Positions 1 through 9,631 of a stretch of 64,000 nucleotides of DNA are shown here, piece by piece. Location: assembly GCA_009840545.1 (NCBI GenBank), contig VXNM01000010.1:496001-560000 (forward strand), read 5' to 3'. This DNA comes from Gammaproteobacteria bacterium (GTDB taxonomy: Bacteria > Pseudomonadota > Gammaproteobacteria > Pseudomonadales > Azotimanducaceae). Each line of letters starts with the position of its first letter. Position 1 is the first letter of the stretch. The notes under the pieces are model-generated. The model was not told the DNA's origin. It did not search any database and was given only the letters and a program-made list of their open reading frames with translations. A program made the position numbers and the translations under genes.

Positions 1-38
1 TCGTCTCGCATCTAGACTAGAGTAGTTTGGACCGACGC

Positions 39-63
39 CGGTTCACTGCTCTCGGGTGAACCG
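39..63. other. Inverted repeat downstream of the carboxylase gene
   Basis: Perfect 8-base arms (39-46 and 56-63) around a 9-base loop, lying 32 bases past the stop of the minus-strand carboxylase. No T-run follows it on the minus strand, so a rho-independent terminator is possible but not shown. The rest of bases 1-94 shows no gene. Confidence 0.35.
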
Positions 64-94
64 ATGCCAACAGAATTGACAAACCCTGAGCCAA

Positions 95-3000
95 CTACCA
101 AACGTCGATTAACGGCGTTCGATACTGGGTTTCGGATTCTAGAGGCGCGCCTGCTTTCATCCCTGCCATTAGCCACTTTCGGGTGTCCGCAGGGTCTATC
201 ACATCGTCCACTTCGAAAACATGACCCGCATTTAGTCCTTTGCCTCGGTCATACGCGGCTTTGACCATGTTTTCGTATGCCGTAGTTCGTTCCTTAAGGT
301 CTGTGATAGCTTCGAGCCTCGCTCGCTGACCCAACTTGACCTGACCTTCCAGCCCCATGCCCCCAAACTCACTTGTAGGCCATGCCACTACGAAAGCGGG
401 CAATCGGTGATTTCCACCTCCCATAGCCTGTCCACCTAGTCCGTAGGACTTTCGCAGGATCACCATGTATGTAGGAACCCGAATATTGGCTCCTATCACA
501 AACATTCTTGCCGAATGGCGTACCAAACCAGTCTTCTCGACCTCAGGGCCGACCATGATTCCCGGACAGTCGCATAGCAAAAGCAAGGGAATCTGGAATG
601 CGTCGCACGTCTTCATGAACCGGGCGGCCTTGTCTGCGGCGGGGCTATCAATCGCCCCTGATATGACCGCTGGGTTGTTGGCTATGACTCCTACCGGACG
701 TCCCTCAATGCGAATGAACGAGGTAATCATCGCGGTTCCAAACTCCGGGCGAAGCTCAAGCACTGAGTCCTTGTCCGCAAGTATTCGAATGAGTTCGCGA
801 ATGTCGTAGACCCGCAGTCGATTCTCGGGAATCACGTGGCGAAGCAATCGTTGGTCGTTGGCTTTCCACGTGTCGATGGGTCCCTGAAAGTAGGAGAGAT
901 ATTTCTTAGTTGCCACAACAGCTTCAGCTTCGTCCTCCACGGCGATATCGACAACGCCGCTTGGAATTTGAACTGACATCGGTCCCACTTCCTCTGGGCT
1001 GTAGACTCCCAGACCTCCGCCTTCGATCATGGCGGGACCGCCAATGCCAATGCTTGAGTTCGCCGTCGCAATAATGACGTCGCAACAGCCGAGCAATACG
1101 GCATTCCCCGCAAAGCAAAAGCCAGCGTTGACTCCCACAACGGGAACTCGACCGTGCAACTTGCTCAAGAGTGTCCATGAGGGGGTGTTGAGACCGCCAC
1201 CACCAGAGATTGCTCGAGAACCGCCTCTGCCGGGACGTGCCGCTCGGCTGCCTCCACCTGCTCGGCCTCCGCCTCCCTCGGTGAACAAGACCAGAGGCGA
1301 CTGCAACTTCTCTGCCGTCTGGAACATTCGATCCATCATCTTGTGATTCATGCCGCCTTGCGAACCCGCAAGCACCGAGTAGTCATAGGACATCAAGACA
1401 CAACGCGAGCGTGACTCATCGAATTTGTCCCCGTTAACATGACCCAATCCCATTACGAGTCCATCCGATGGTGCGTAGTCAAGCAATTCGTCAATCGTCC
1501 CGTGCAATCCCTGTCCGATAGCCAACGATCCGTATTGGACAAAGGTCCCATCGTCGGCCAGATCGTAGATGTTCTCCCGTGCTGTCCGTCCGCCCTGGCC
1601 GTGACGTTTCTCTGTTTGCTTCTTCCGTGAGGAGTCTGTGGTGAAGGCACGTCTTCTCTCAACCTCAGCGAGATCGGGTCGTAGTACATCCAAGTCCTTG
1701 GTATCTTCGACAGTGTCCAGCTCACCTTCAACTTGCCCCTCCTGGACGACAAGTAGGACTGTATCCTCTGGCACAGCGTCGCCTTCCGCTATGAGAATTT
1801 CCGAGATAGTCCCACTTACCGGCGCTTTCACAACGTGCTCCATCTTCATGGCATTGAGAAGTATGACCTCCTGTCCCTTTACGACTTTCCGACCTGCGGA
1901 AACGGTTAGAGACAAGATGGTCGACTGCATTGCGGCTCGCACTGGTACTAGACCCTTCGCATAAACCACTTCCGGCTGTTTGTCAGAGCGCTCCTGCTCT
2001 CTTTGTCTCCGTCCTTCGGTAAGAACCGCGAGCGGATCGTCCGCATCCACTTTGGCTCCAGCCAAGTGGGCTTTCAGGGGTTCGGCAATACGGGGAATGG
2101 GTTCGCGGGACTTCACAAGATCGGCAGTGTGTTCCTCAATGAATCTTGTCCGCATGTTGCCCGACAAGATCTTTGGGTGCTCCAAGATGTTCGCCAAGAA
2201 GTCCAGATTCGTCTCCACGCCGGCGATACGGAACTCCGTCAATGCACGACGTGCCCGACGAATCAGGTCATCGAACCTCGGTGCACCCGAGAAAACCACC
2301 AGCTTCGCGATCAACGAGTCGTAAAGATTGCTGGTTTCGTAGCCTTCGTAGCCATACGTATCTACCCGAATGCCCGGTCCGGAAGCGGGCTCGAATTCAG
2401 AGATTAGCCCGCTGCGTGAAATCGCCACGCCATCTTCTTGCATTCTCTCCAGATTGATGCGTAATTGCATCGCGCTGCCACGCCCATCTGGAGCGTTGTT
2501 TTGATCTAGACCGAGACTCTGCAGCGTCGCTCCCGATGCAACGTGCAATTGTGTTCGCACCAGATCCACGCCCGTCACTTCCTCTGTTACGGTGTGTTCG
2601 ACCTGAATTCGTGGATTGGCTTCGATGAAGTAGAAAGGTGACTCTTCAGACAAGTCCGAGCCGTCAACGAGAAATTCGAATGTGCCGATGTGGTCGTAGT
2701 TTGAGCCTCGGGCGATGGAAACGGCGGCATCCTGAATCCTCGTTCTGAGTTCTCCGGATAGTTGAGGGGAGGGAGCGACTTCCACGACCTTTTGGTGTCG
2801 GCGTTGAATGCTGCAATCTCGCTCCCCAATTTGCGAAACGTTCCCATGTCGATCCGCAAGTACCTGAATTTCGATATGCAAAGCATCGGGTACGTACAAC
2901 TCCGCAAAGAGCTTGCCCGATCCGAATGATGCCAGGGCTTCCGCTCCACCTCGAACGACTGCCTGTTCGATTTCGTCCACACTTGAGACCACCCTCATAC

Positions 3001-3514
3001 CGCGACCACCTCCGCCGGCAATCGCCTTTAGAATCATCGAAGATTCGGAGGGAAGGTCCTTGAAGAATTCGATTGCGTCTTCTGGACTTTCAATGGTTGT
3101 TGACGCTGGCAGCACGGGGACGCCCGAACTGGCAGCTAGTTCTCTCGCTTGAAGCTTGTCGCCAAACAACTTCAAGGATTTCGAACTTGGTCCGACGAAG
3201 ATCAGATCCGCTTGTTCACATGCCTCCGCAAACTCGGCATTTTCCGCCAGAAATCCATACCCAGGATGTATCGCATCGCAGCTATGACTCTTCGCAAGCT
3301 CAACGACTTGATTGGAGTCGAGATAAGCAGCTGGTCCGGTTCCGGTCAGTTCCACACTCTCGTCCACAGTGAATAAGTGAAGTGACTTGCTGTCGTCCGC
3401 GGGACCCACTCCCAAGGTTTGAATCCCCATTTCCATAGCGGTGCGCTGTATTCGAACAGCGATTTCGCCACGGTTTGCGATGAGCAATTTCCGGATAGGT
3501 GCGGATCTAGACAT
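95..3514 (-). CDS. Single-chain biotin-dependent acyl-CoA carboxylase (BC-BCCP-CT fusion)
   Basis: Carboxylates an acyl-CoA using biotin, ATP and bicarbonate. All three activities sit on one 1139-residue chain. The biotin carboxylase domain (about 1-455) shows the ATP-grasp glycine-rich loop AGGGGRGMRVV, ERDCSIQRRHQK and EANPRIQVEHTVTE. A biotinyl domain carries NAMKMEH with the biotin-accepting lysine near residue 557. A carboxyltransferase domain fills about 640-1139. Order and length match the long-chain acyl-CoA carboxylase (LCC) class described in mycobacteria rather than the usual two-subunit PCC/ACC, so the substrate may be a long-chain or propionyl-type CoA (inference). The gene is divergent from an acyl-CoA dehydrogenase 196 bases away, which fits acyl-CoA catabolism. 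The ATG at 3514 opens directly on the BC N-terminal motif. Confidence 0.9.
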   Translation of the reverse strand: MSRSAPIRKLLIANRGEIAVRIQRTAMEMGIQTLGVGPADDSKSLHLFTVDESVELTGTGPAAYLDSNQVVELAKSHSCDAIHPGYGFLAENAEFAEACEQADLIFVGPSSKSLKLFGDKLQARELAASSGVPVLPASTTIESPEDAIEFFKDLPSESSMILKAIAGGGGRGMRVVSSVDEIEQAVVRGGAEALASFGSGKLFAELYVPDALHIEIQVLADRHGNVSQIGERDCSIQRRHQKVVEVAPSPQLSGELRTRIQDAAVSIARGSNYDHIGTFEFLVDGSDLSEESPFYFIEANPRIQVEHTVTEEVTGVDLVRTQLHVASGATLQSLGLDQNNAPDGRGSAMQLRINLERMQEDGVAISRSGLISEFEPASGPGIRVDTYGYEGYETSNLYDSLIAKLVVFSGAPRFDDLIRRARRALTEFRIAGVETNLDFLANILEHPKILSGNMRTRFIEEHTADLVKSREPIPRIAEPLKAHLAGAKVDADDPLAVLTEGRRQREQERSDKQPEVVYAKGLVPVRAAMQSTILSLTVSAGRKVVKGQEVILLNAMKMEHVVKAPVSGTISEILIAEGDAVPEDTVLLVVQEGQVEGELDTVEDTKDLDVLRPDLAEVERRRAFTTDSSRKKQTEKRHGQGGRTARENIYDLADDGTFVQYGSLAIGQGLHGTIDELLDYAPSDGLVMGLGHVNGDKFDESRSRCVLMSYDYSVLAGSQGGMNHKMMDRMFQTAEKLQSPLVLFTEGGGGRAGGGSRAARPGRGGSRAISGGGGLNTPSWTLLSKLHGRVPVVGVNAGFCFAGNAVLLGCCDVIIATANSSIGIGGPAMIEGGGLGVYSPEEVGPMSVQIPSGVVDIAVEDEAEAVVATKKYLSYFQGPIDTWKANDQRLLRHVIPENRLRVYDIRELIRILADKDSVLELRPEFGTAMITSFIRIEGRPVGVIANNPAVISGAIDSPAADKAARFMKTCDAFQIPLLLLCDCPGIMVGPEVEKTGLVRHSARMFVIGANIRVPTYMVILRKSYGLGGQAMGGGNHRLPAFVVAWPTSEFGGMGLEGQVKLGQRARLEAITDLKERTTAYENMVKAAYDRGKGLNAGHVFEVDDVIDPADTRKWLMAGMKAGAPLESETQYRTPLIDVW

Positions 3515-3710
3515 GTCTTGTTGCGCAGGTTCCCGACGGTGTGCGCAATACTAACGAATATGCGAATCCGGCTGACCCGCGTTGATTATTTCTGATGTCC
3601 GCCAACGTCAGATTGAACCCCAACGAAAGACAGTCGAACCACGACCATGGCCAATGCAAAAGCTCAGTCCATGTATGCTTTAGCGAGAATGTTCTTGAAA
3701 CGGATCCAAC

Positions 3711-4931
3711 ATGGCAATTGATTTCACCTATCCGTCCGACGTGGAAGACGCTCGGCTACTCGCTCGAAAATTCTTCGAGGAGACAGTACGACCTAGAATG
3801 GAAGGCACCCGTCGAGATGGTGGCGAAGACTACTGGAGTGCGGTCAAAGGACTTCGCGAAGTTGCAAAGGAACAGGGACTGTGGTGTCCCCATATGCCGG
3901 AAGAGTGGGGAGGCATGGGACTGGGCATTACGGCTGTCGCCGCAATGTCGGCGGAAGCGGTCAAGTTTCCCAACGGACCTTACATCATCAACTGCCAAGC
4001 TCCTGATGAAGGCAACATGCACACGTTGCTTCACTTTGGCACCGACCAACAGAAGGAGAAATGGCTGCGCCCTCTGATCGAGGGCACAATGCGATCTTGC
4101 TTTTCCATGACGGAACCCGACACTGCGGGATCCGATCCCACACAGATCCAGACCCAAGCTGTCGAAGACGGCGACGACTGGGTGATCAACGGTCATAAGT
4201 GGTTCACCTCTGGCGCGCATGGCGCGAAATTCGCAATCGTCATTGCACGCACCGATCCCGACGCAGAGATCGCCCAAGCCCGTAACAGTGCTTTCATTGT
4301 TCCGACTGACTCACCGGGATTCAATATGGTGCGAGACATAAGAACGATGGGCGGCGGTGGCGGACATGCTGAAATTCGATACGAAGACGTACGTGTGCCA
4401 AAAGAAAATATGCTCGGCGAACGCGGAGGCGGCCACAAACTCGGTCAGGTGCGTCTGGGACCCGCGAGGCTCGCGCATTGCATGCGATGGATCGGGCAGA
4501 TCGAACAAGCTCTCGAAATGCTGATCGAGCGTGCACAGAAACGCTACGCCCATGGATCATTGCTTTCCGAAAAACAGGGTATCCAATGGATGATGTCCGA
4601 AAGCGCCATCGACCTGTACGCCTCAAAATTGATGGTCTTGCACTGTGCGTACAAGATTGAGAACGGCATGGACTTTCGAGCCGAAGTCTCAATGGCGAAG
4701 CACTATGTAGCCAACACTCTTTGGAAGGTCACCGACCGAGCACTCCAAGTGCATGGTGCGCTTGGCTATTCCAACGATTCTCCACTCGCTCAAATGCTGA
4801 TCAGCGCACGATGGTCTCGCATCGCAGACGGCTCCGATGAAGTGCATTTGATGCGCATCGCCGATATGGTCATGCGCTCGTACAACGAAACCGGTTCAGT
4901 AAATCACGCAACGGGAGATCTGCCGCTATAG
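3711..4931 (+). CDS. Acyl-CoA dehydrogenase
   Basis: FAD-dependent alpha,beta-dehydrogenation of an acyl-CoA thioester, 406 residues, the normal family length. The N-terminal helical domain is followed by the FAD-binding middle-domain signatures CFSMTEPDTAGSDPTQ and WVINGHKWFTSGA, and by a C-terminal helical domain with QVHGALGYSNDSPL. The final motif IADGSDEVHLMRIAD is the form seen in ACAD10/11-like and FadE-like bacterial enzymes. The ATG at 3711 gives the expected N-terminus. A small ABM-domain gene follows after 37 bases, probably co-transcribed. The gene is divergent from the single-chain carboxylase, suggesting a shared acyl-CoA breakdown role. The chain-length or branched substrate cannot be told from sequence. 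Confidence 0.93.
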   Translation: MAIDFTYPSDVEDARLLARKFFEETVRPRMEGTRRDGGEDYWSAVKGLREVAKEQGLWCPHMPEEWGGMGLGITAVAAMSAEAVKFPNGPYIINCQAPDEGNMHTLLHFGTDQQKEKWLRPLIEGTMRSCFSMTEPDTAGSDPTQIQTQAVEDGDDWVINGHKWFTSGAHGAKFAIVIARTDPDAEIAQARNSAFIVPTDSPGFNMVRDIRTMGGGGGHAEIRYEDVRVPKENMLGERGGGHKLGQVRLGPARLAHCMRWIGQIEQALEMLIERAQKRYAHGSLLSEKQGIQWMMSESAIDLYASKLMVLHCAYKIENGMDFRAEVSMAKHYVANTLWKVTDRALQVHGALGYSNDSPLAQMLISARWSRIADGSDEVHLMRIADMVMRSYNETGSVNHATGDLPL

Positions 4932-4968
4932 CTAGCCTAAGATCTTGCGTGACGAAAGGGAGTCTTGA

Positions 4969-5259
4969 ATGATCTACAACAACGTGGTGCTAAATGTCTC
5001 AAATTCGAGCGATGTGGAAACCGTCAAGGGTCTCCTCAGGGAGTGTGGAGATTTGTCGAAGAAGGAACCCGGTTGCGAACGATTTGAGATTTATCAGTCT
5101 CAGGTGGACAAACTGCAATTCTTCCTGATCGAGCGTTGGAGCAACCAGGAACAACTTGACGCGCATAGGGAGGCGCATGCTTTCAAGAACATCTACGTTC
5201 CACATGTGCTACCTCTAGTTTCGCGTTTTCCCCATCCCTCGGACAAGCTATTTGACTAG
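4969..5259 (+). CDS. Antibiotic biosynthesis monooxygenase (ABM)-domain protein
   Basis: A 96-residue protein with the single ferredoxin-like ABM fold pattern: an N-terminal strand (YNNVVLNV), helix, EPGCERFEIYQS, FFLIERWSNQEQLDAH and a C-terminal amphipathic region. Family members act as cofactor-free oxygenases on quinols or as small dimeric stress proteins, and the sequence alone does not choose between these. A good Shine-Dalgarno sequence (AGGGAG near 4956) precedes the ATG, and the gene lies 37 bases behind the acyl-CoA dehydrogenase, so co-transcription is likely. Confidence 0.8.
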   Translation: MIYNNVVLNVSNSSDVETVKGLLRECGDLSKKEPGCERFEIYQSQVDKLQFFLIERWSNQEQLDAHREAHAFKNIYVPHVLPLVSRFPHPSDKLFD

Positions 5260-5519
5260 TCTCGAATAAACGGAGTCTGGCTGCCCAACATTCGCCACTT
5301 CGCCATCACAACTCGAGGTGCTTCTTGACTCTAGATTCTCCCTGCAATACCAAATGAGTTTGTGCGTACAAGTGCTCAAATTGAGTCCAGGCAGCACAAG
5401 TTTGCAAATCCGTACAAACGCTTTGCTCTTTGATAACATTTGCGGAGAGCTTTGCAGTTGCGAGGGAGACCCGTGCATCTTGCAAAGCAACACTGTTTCG
5501 GAAATGGGTGGTCAGATCT

Positions 5520-8500
5520 ATGATCAAAGTCCTTAAGCAATCTGCTCTTCTTCTCGTTTCACTAGGAATCTTGTGCACGCCTGTCGGAGTCCTGGCGCAA
5601 GACGAATCCGACGATGAGAGCATCGAAGAATTGGTTGTTACCGCGCAGCGCAAAGCAGAGAACATCCAGGATGTCCCTCTGTCAGTGAGTGCATTCTCAG
5701 ATTCCATGCTCGAAGACCAGCAGATCATTACGCCGTCTGACATTCAGATGAACACTCCAGGCGTTTCTTACACGGCGACCAACTTTGGTGGTTTTAGCTT
5801 CAGTGTTCGCGGAATCGGAAGCCTTGTAGTTGGTTCGGCAGCCGAACCCGGCGTTTCCGCGCATTTGAATGAGATCCCCGTACCTCGCAACCTTAACACG
5901 ATGGAATTCTTCGACTTGGAGCGTGTGGAAATTCTGCGAGGACCTCAAGGAACTCTATTCGGAAAAAATGCAACCGGTGGCGCGATCAACTTCGTAACAA
6001 AGAAGCCGGAGTTCGACACTTTTGACGGATTTGCGTCTTACGAATTCGGCACCGACGCGCACAGCCGTTTCATTGGAATGTTCAACATGCCCGTACAGGA
6101 AGGCGTTGCCGCTCGTTTCGCCATCATGACTTTAAAGCGAGATGGCTACACCGAAAACCTCGCGGACGGGTTGCAGCTGTGGAACGTGGACGACGACATC
6201 GACGGAAGAGATCAGTACTCCGCTCGATTCACACTTTCGTGGCAAGCAACCCCCGACACATTAGCTCGTTTCACTTACTCGATATTTGAAGAAGACAGCG
6301 ATAGAGCTCGAATTACGAACCAAGTCTGCGAAAGAAACGACATGCCCACAACGGGGTGCAAACCCAACGGCTTTGGATTTGAAACGCCTCATTTGGGTGC
6401 AACGACGGGTGGCATTTTCGGAGGCGCAGTTGGCTCAATTCCACTCGGAGTTTCGGGCGATCCTGCTGAAGGTTTTGTCAATTATCGGTTCGATCGACCC
6501 GACGACGTCGGATTTCGAAAAGTTCACACAGACTTTGAACCCGTCTTTGAAGAAAGTGGCGAATCCCTCTCCCTTGCTTTCTATCACACATGGCAGGACT
6601 ACAGCTTTGACTTTCTTGGCGCGATCAGCACCAGCGAGTACAAGAGCAATCAGGACTACATCATCGATGTTGGCGCTACTCTCGGACCCACCGCGTTGAA
6701 TCCGTTGGGCTATTGGCCAGTGTCGCGACCCAGCGGTGGACCAGGTGAAGATTGGGCACAGGATGGTGAGTGTCGAATCAACGGCGGAACCGCGGGTGTC
6801 CTGGGCGGATGCATCTTGGAGCAAGTCGACGGTACAAGAATCTTTTCTTACGATCAGTCCGATGGTTATGGAGAGTATTGGGTAGGAGAGTTCAAAGTTC
6901 GCACCGACTTTGAAGGAGATCTGAATTTCCTTGCAGGGTTCAGTTCCTACGGAAGAGAGCGAATCACCGACTATTACGTGCTATCCAACACGCTCGATCT
7001 TGTCACAATTTACGGTGCGCCCTTGCTGGGATTACCGCCCCTTTATCCGGGATATTTCCTGAATTCGGCAGCTCCTGCCGGCGAACCGGGCCGTACGGAT
7101 GAAGGTCGCTCCATCTTTGGAGAGGCCTATTTCAGTCTCAGCGACGACATGAACCTAACTGTGGGTCTGCGCTACAACGAAGACGAAAAGAAAACGAACG
7201 ACACGAGTGTCTTGTTCAACGCCATCAACCACATTCCGGTGGTACAAGCTTCGGTTTACCCTGGAATTGTTGCGTTCGTAGCTAATGCGCTTGGAGTTCC
7301 GCCAGAGTTTGTACCTTTGCAACTCGCACTTGGAGCCGCCTATCAACTAGGGCTGCTAGATCCGAACCATCTGATAAACATCAATGCCGCTAGCGGCAGA
7401 TTCTGGTCTCGAACACTCAATCTCCTGCTGGGGCCTTTTGCCTCCGGGGCACCGGAAGTCGAACTCGCCCGCTACTACGGGGTATCCCAAGAGCAAATCG
7501 ATGCAGCATTGCTAACTCCTGCATACAGTCCAGAACGTGTCGCGATTAGCAACATGGTTCCGATTGTTCCGCAGTTTGGTGAAGCTCGAGCTCTGACCAA
7601 CAGCCCTTCAGAGAGTTCTTGGACAGCAGTTACCGGGCGTGCCGCTCTCGATTACAAAATCGATGAAGACATCCTCGTCTACGCTTCAGTCAGTAGTGGC
7701 TACAAGCCAGGGGGTCTCAATGCCGCGATTCCGACACAGTTCCAAGACACGTCTTCGTTCACCTTTGACCGAGAAGACATCCTTGCTTTCGAGGTCGGAA
7801 CTAAGTCCTATCTGGCAGACCGCACCATTAAGCTCAACGGTTCGTTCTACACGTACCGCTATAACAGTCTTCAGGTCACTCGCATCAAGAACAACAGTGC
7901 TATTCAGGACAACATCGATGCGAACATTTGGGGATTGGATATAGAAGGCTGGTTCCGTCCCCCCGCATTGCCGAATCTGTCCATCGACTACGCGTACGGA
8001 TTCCTCAATACCGCAGTGGACGGGACAAGTTCGCTTGATCCAATCAATCGTACGGCTGGCGATTCGAACTGGGTATTGCTGAACAATATCGATCCAGGGG
8101 CATTAACTGGAATCAACTATATCGCCCGCAAAGACCAAATCACACAAGCTTTGGTCGACTTAGCGCTGGCAACTCCAGGCGCGACTGCGGATCTTCGCAA
8201 TGGTCTCAGTCCCGTTTCGGTCTCGTATCCCGATAACGAATTTGGGGTATCCATTCCCGCATATTTCTCGCGTGCATTCCTTGCAGCAGCAGGAGTTGAA
8301 ACGTCGGATGGACTCCTGAGCGATTTAGATGGCAATGAACTGCCGAATTCTCCAGCTCACACGATGAAATTGGGATTCGACTACACACTTCCTGTGAACT
8401 ACATGAACGGCTCTATTGTTCTGCGTTGGGACATGTACTGGCAAAGTGAGTCGTTCTCACGTGAATTCAATACTCCGGGCGACCATATCGAAGCTTGGAC

Positions 8501-8693
8501 ACAACACAATCTGAGTGCTCTGTTTACCAGCGGCGATGACAAGTTGTCGGTACGGGCCTGGATTCGAAACGTGGCCAACGAAGACAACGTCACGGGGATG
8601 TATCTGACGTCAGACACATCCGGATTCTTCCGCAACTACTTCCTGACCGAGCCCCGCATCATGGGAGTGTCAGTCCGATACTCCATGAACTAG
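5520..8693 (+). CDS. TonB-dependent outer-membrane receptor
   Basis: Energy-coupled outer-membrane uptake channel, 1057 residues from the ATG at 5520. This start is preferred over an upstream in-frame ATG at 5430 because it begins a clear signal peptide (MIKVLKQSALLLVSLGIL..., cleavage near VLAQ). The mature N-terminus has a TonB-box-like stretch (EELVVTAQRKAENIQDVPLS) and the plug domain (VRGIGS, LRGPQGTLFGKNATGGAINF), followed by a long beta-barrel and a terminal barrel strand ending in YSMN. It belongs to the sphingomonad/marine-gammaproteobacterial type often used for unidentified organic substrates. Strong barrel insertions make it longer than siderophore receptors. An intrinsic terminator follows 20 bases after the stop. 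The substrate is unknown. Confidence 0.93.
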   Translation: MIKVLKQSALLLVSLGILCTPVGVLAQDESDDESIEELVVTAQRKAENIQDVPLSVSAFSDSMLEDQQIITPSDIQMNTPGVSYTATNFGGFSFSVRGIGSLVVGSAAEPGVSAHLNEIPVPRNLNTMEFFDLERVEILRGPQGTLFGKNATGGAINFVTKKPEFDTFDGFASYEFGTDAHSRFIGMFNMPVQEGVAARFAIMTLKRDGYTENLADGLQLWNVDDDIDGRDQYSARFTLSWQATPDTLARFTYSIFEEDSDRARITNQVCERNDMPTTGCKPNGFGFETPHLGATTGGIFGGAVGSIPLGVSGDPAEGFVNYRFDRPDDVGFRKVHTDFEPVFEESGESLSLAFYHTWQDYSFDFLGAISTSEYKSNQDYIIDVGATLGPTALNPLGYWPVSRPSGGPGEDWAQDGECRINGGTAGVLGGCILEQVDGTRIFSYDQSDGYGEYWVGEFKVRTDFEGDLNFLAGFSSYGRERITDYYVLSNTLDLVTIYGAPLLGLPPLYPGYFLNSAAPAGEPGRTDEGRSIFGEAYFSLSDDMNLTVGLRYNEDEKKTNDTSVLFNAINHIPVVQASVYPGIVAFVANALGVPPEFVPLQLALGAAYQLGLLDPNHLININAASGRFWSRTLNLLLGPFASGAPEVELARYYGVSQEQIDAALLTPAYSPERVAISNMVPIVPQFGEARALTNSPSESSWTAVTGRAALDYKIDEDILVYASVSSGYKPGGLNAAIPTQFQDTSSFTFDREDILAFEVGTKSYLADRTIKLNGSFYTYRYNSLQVTRIKNNSAIQDNIDANIWGLDIEGWFRPPALPNLSIDYAYGFLNTAVDGTSSLDPINRTAGDSNWVLLNNIDPGALTGINYIARKDQITQALVDLALATPGATADLRNGLSPVSVSYPDNEFGVSIPAYFSRAFLAAAGVETSDGLLSDLDGNELPNSPAHTMKLGFDYTLPVNYMNGSIVLRWDMYWQSESFSREFNTPGDHIEAWTQHNLSALFTSGDDKLSVRAWIRNVANEDNVTGMYLTSDTSGFFRNYFLTEPRIMGVSVRYSMN

Positions 8694-8712
8694 TCAGAAT
8701 AGTTCTAACTAG

Positions 8713-8748
8713 AGCCCTGGCCATCAATGATGGCCAGGGCTTTTTGTT
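8713..8748 (+). terminator. Rho-independent terminator of the TonB receptor gene
   Basis: A perfect 10-base-pair GC-rich stem (8714-8723 with 8731-8740) with a 7-base loop is followed directly by TTTTTGTTTT. It lies 20 bases after the receptor stop codon. The opposite strand has no matching T-run, so it acts on plus-strand transcription. Confidence 0.92.
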
Positions 8749-8802
8749 TTCCAAACCAATGAACGAACGGCTGGATGCCGTAATACTGCTAAGTGTGGTG
8801 GC

Positions 8803-9561
8803 TCAATCCGTTGCAGGTCTGTTCAATCGAGCCAGTGCATTCATGTGACCGTGAGCACGGAACATTGCCCCAACGCCCATGATTTCCAAATCTGTGTTTA
8901 GCGTTTCCTTCATCGTAAGGAATCCCGGACCTCCCGGTTCCATGATTTCCTCACAAATTGATCCCACTTCCTGTTCCAAGTCTTCGATTGGCACCGCAAC
9001 GCTAATCAGCCCAATTTGCGCGGCCTCCGTCCCGCTTACTTTTCTGCCTGTCATGAGCATGTATCGAGCTCTTTTGGGACCCATGAGCACTTGCCATAGT
9101 GGCATGCTCGACACTCCATTCAACGCTCCCTGACCAAATGTTTCAGGCGACATGTGCCCTATGATCGCGTCCTCTGCTGCAACGGATATGTCGCACACCA
9201 GCTGGATATAGCATCCACCGGCGAGGCAATGGCCATGGATTTGTGCGATCGTGACCTTGGGACAGTTCCAGATCCTCATGTACCTGTCCTCAATTCCTCG
9301 GAGTCGCAACAAAGCGGAACGCGCTGTCCATCCGCCTTCCGGTGGAGTGATGTAGTAGGAACCTCCCCGATCATATCCGGAACAAAAAGATCGACCAGCT
9401 CCAGACAAGACAATTACATAGACATCGTCATCTTCCTCCGCCAACGTAAACGCCGCGTCTAAGTCGTCAAGCAATTGAAAATCCAAGGCGTTGTGTCTTT
9501 CCGGGCGATTCATCTGAATCGAAGCGACATGGTTTTCGACGTTGTAATTGACAGTTTCCAT
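8803..9561 (-). CDS. Enoyl-CoA hydratase/isomerase family protein
   Basis: Crotonase-fold enzyme of 252 residues acting on acyl-CoA substrates. It shows the CoA-binding and oxyanion-hole motifs MNRPERHNALDF, SGAGRSFCSGYD and QIHGHCLAGGCYIQLVCD, followed by the C-terminal helical part. The start at 9561 is chosen because the family N-terminus METVNYNVENHVA begins there, preceded by GGAAGAGAG. A longer reading to 9705 adds 48 residues of low-complexity basic sequence without a family match. It is the last gene of a minus-strand run (reductase, PhyH-like, amine oxidase, this gene) with 70 bases to the amine oxidase. Whether it hydrates, isomerises or hydrolyses cannot be decided by eye. Confidence 0.88.
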   Translation of the reverse strand: METVNYNVENHVASIQMNRPERHNALDFQLLDDLDAAFTLAEEDDDVYVIVLSGAGRSFCSGYDRGGSYYITPPEGGWTARSALLRLRGIEDRYMRIWNCPKVTIAQIHGHCLAGGCYIQLVCDISVAAEDAIIGHMSPETFGQGALNGVSSMPLWQVLMGPKRARYMLMTGRKVSGTEAAQIGLISVAVPIEDLEQEVGSICEEIMEPGGPGFLTMKETLNTDLEIMGVGAMFRAHGHMNALARLNRPATD

Positions 9562-9631
9562 AGTTAACTTCACTCTCTTCCGATATGGGGCAGGTTTACA
9601 CCAACGCTCTCTTCGCGTTGCCACAAGATCT

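Noticed and set aside
5430..5519. Upstream start of the first TonB receptor
   Set aside because: It adds 30 residues ahead of a clean signal peptide, which would then not be at the N-terminus.
8449..8466. CACGTG core in the TonB receptor gene as a third parS
   Set aside because: The bases flanking the core do not match parS on either side.
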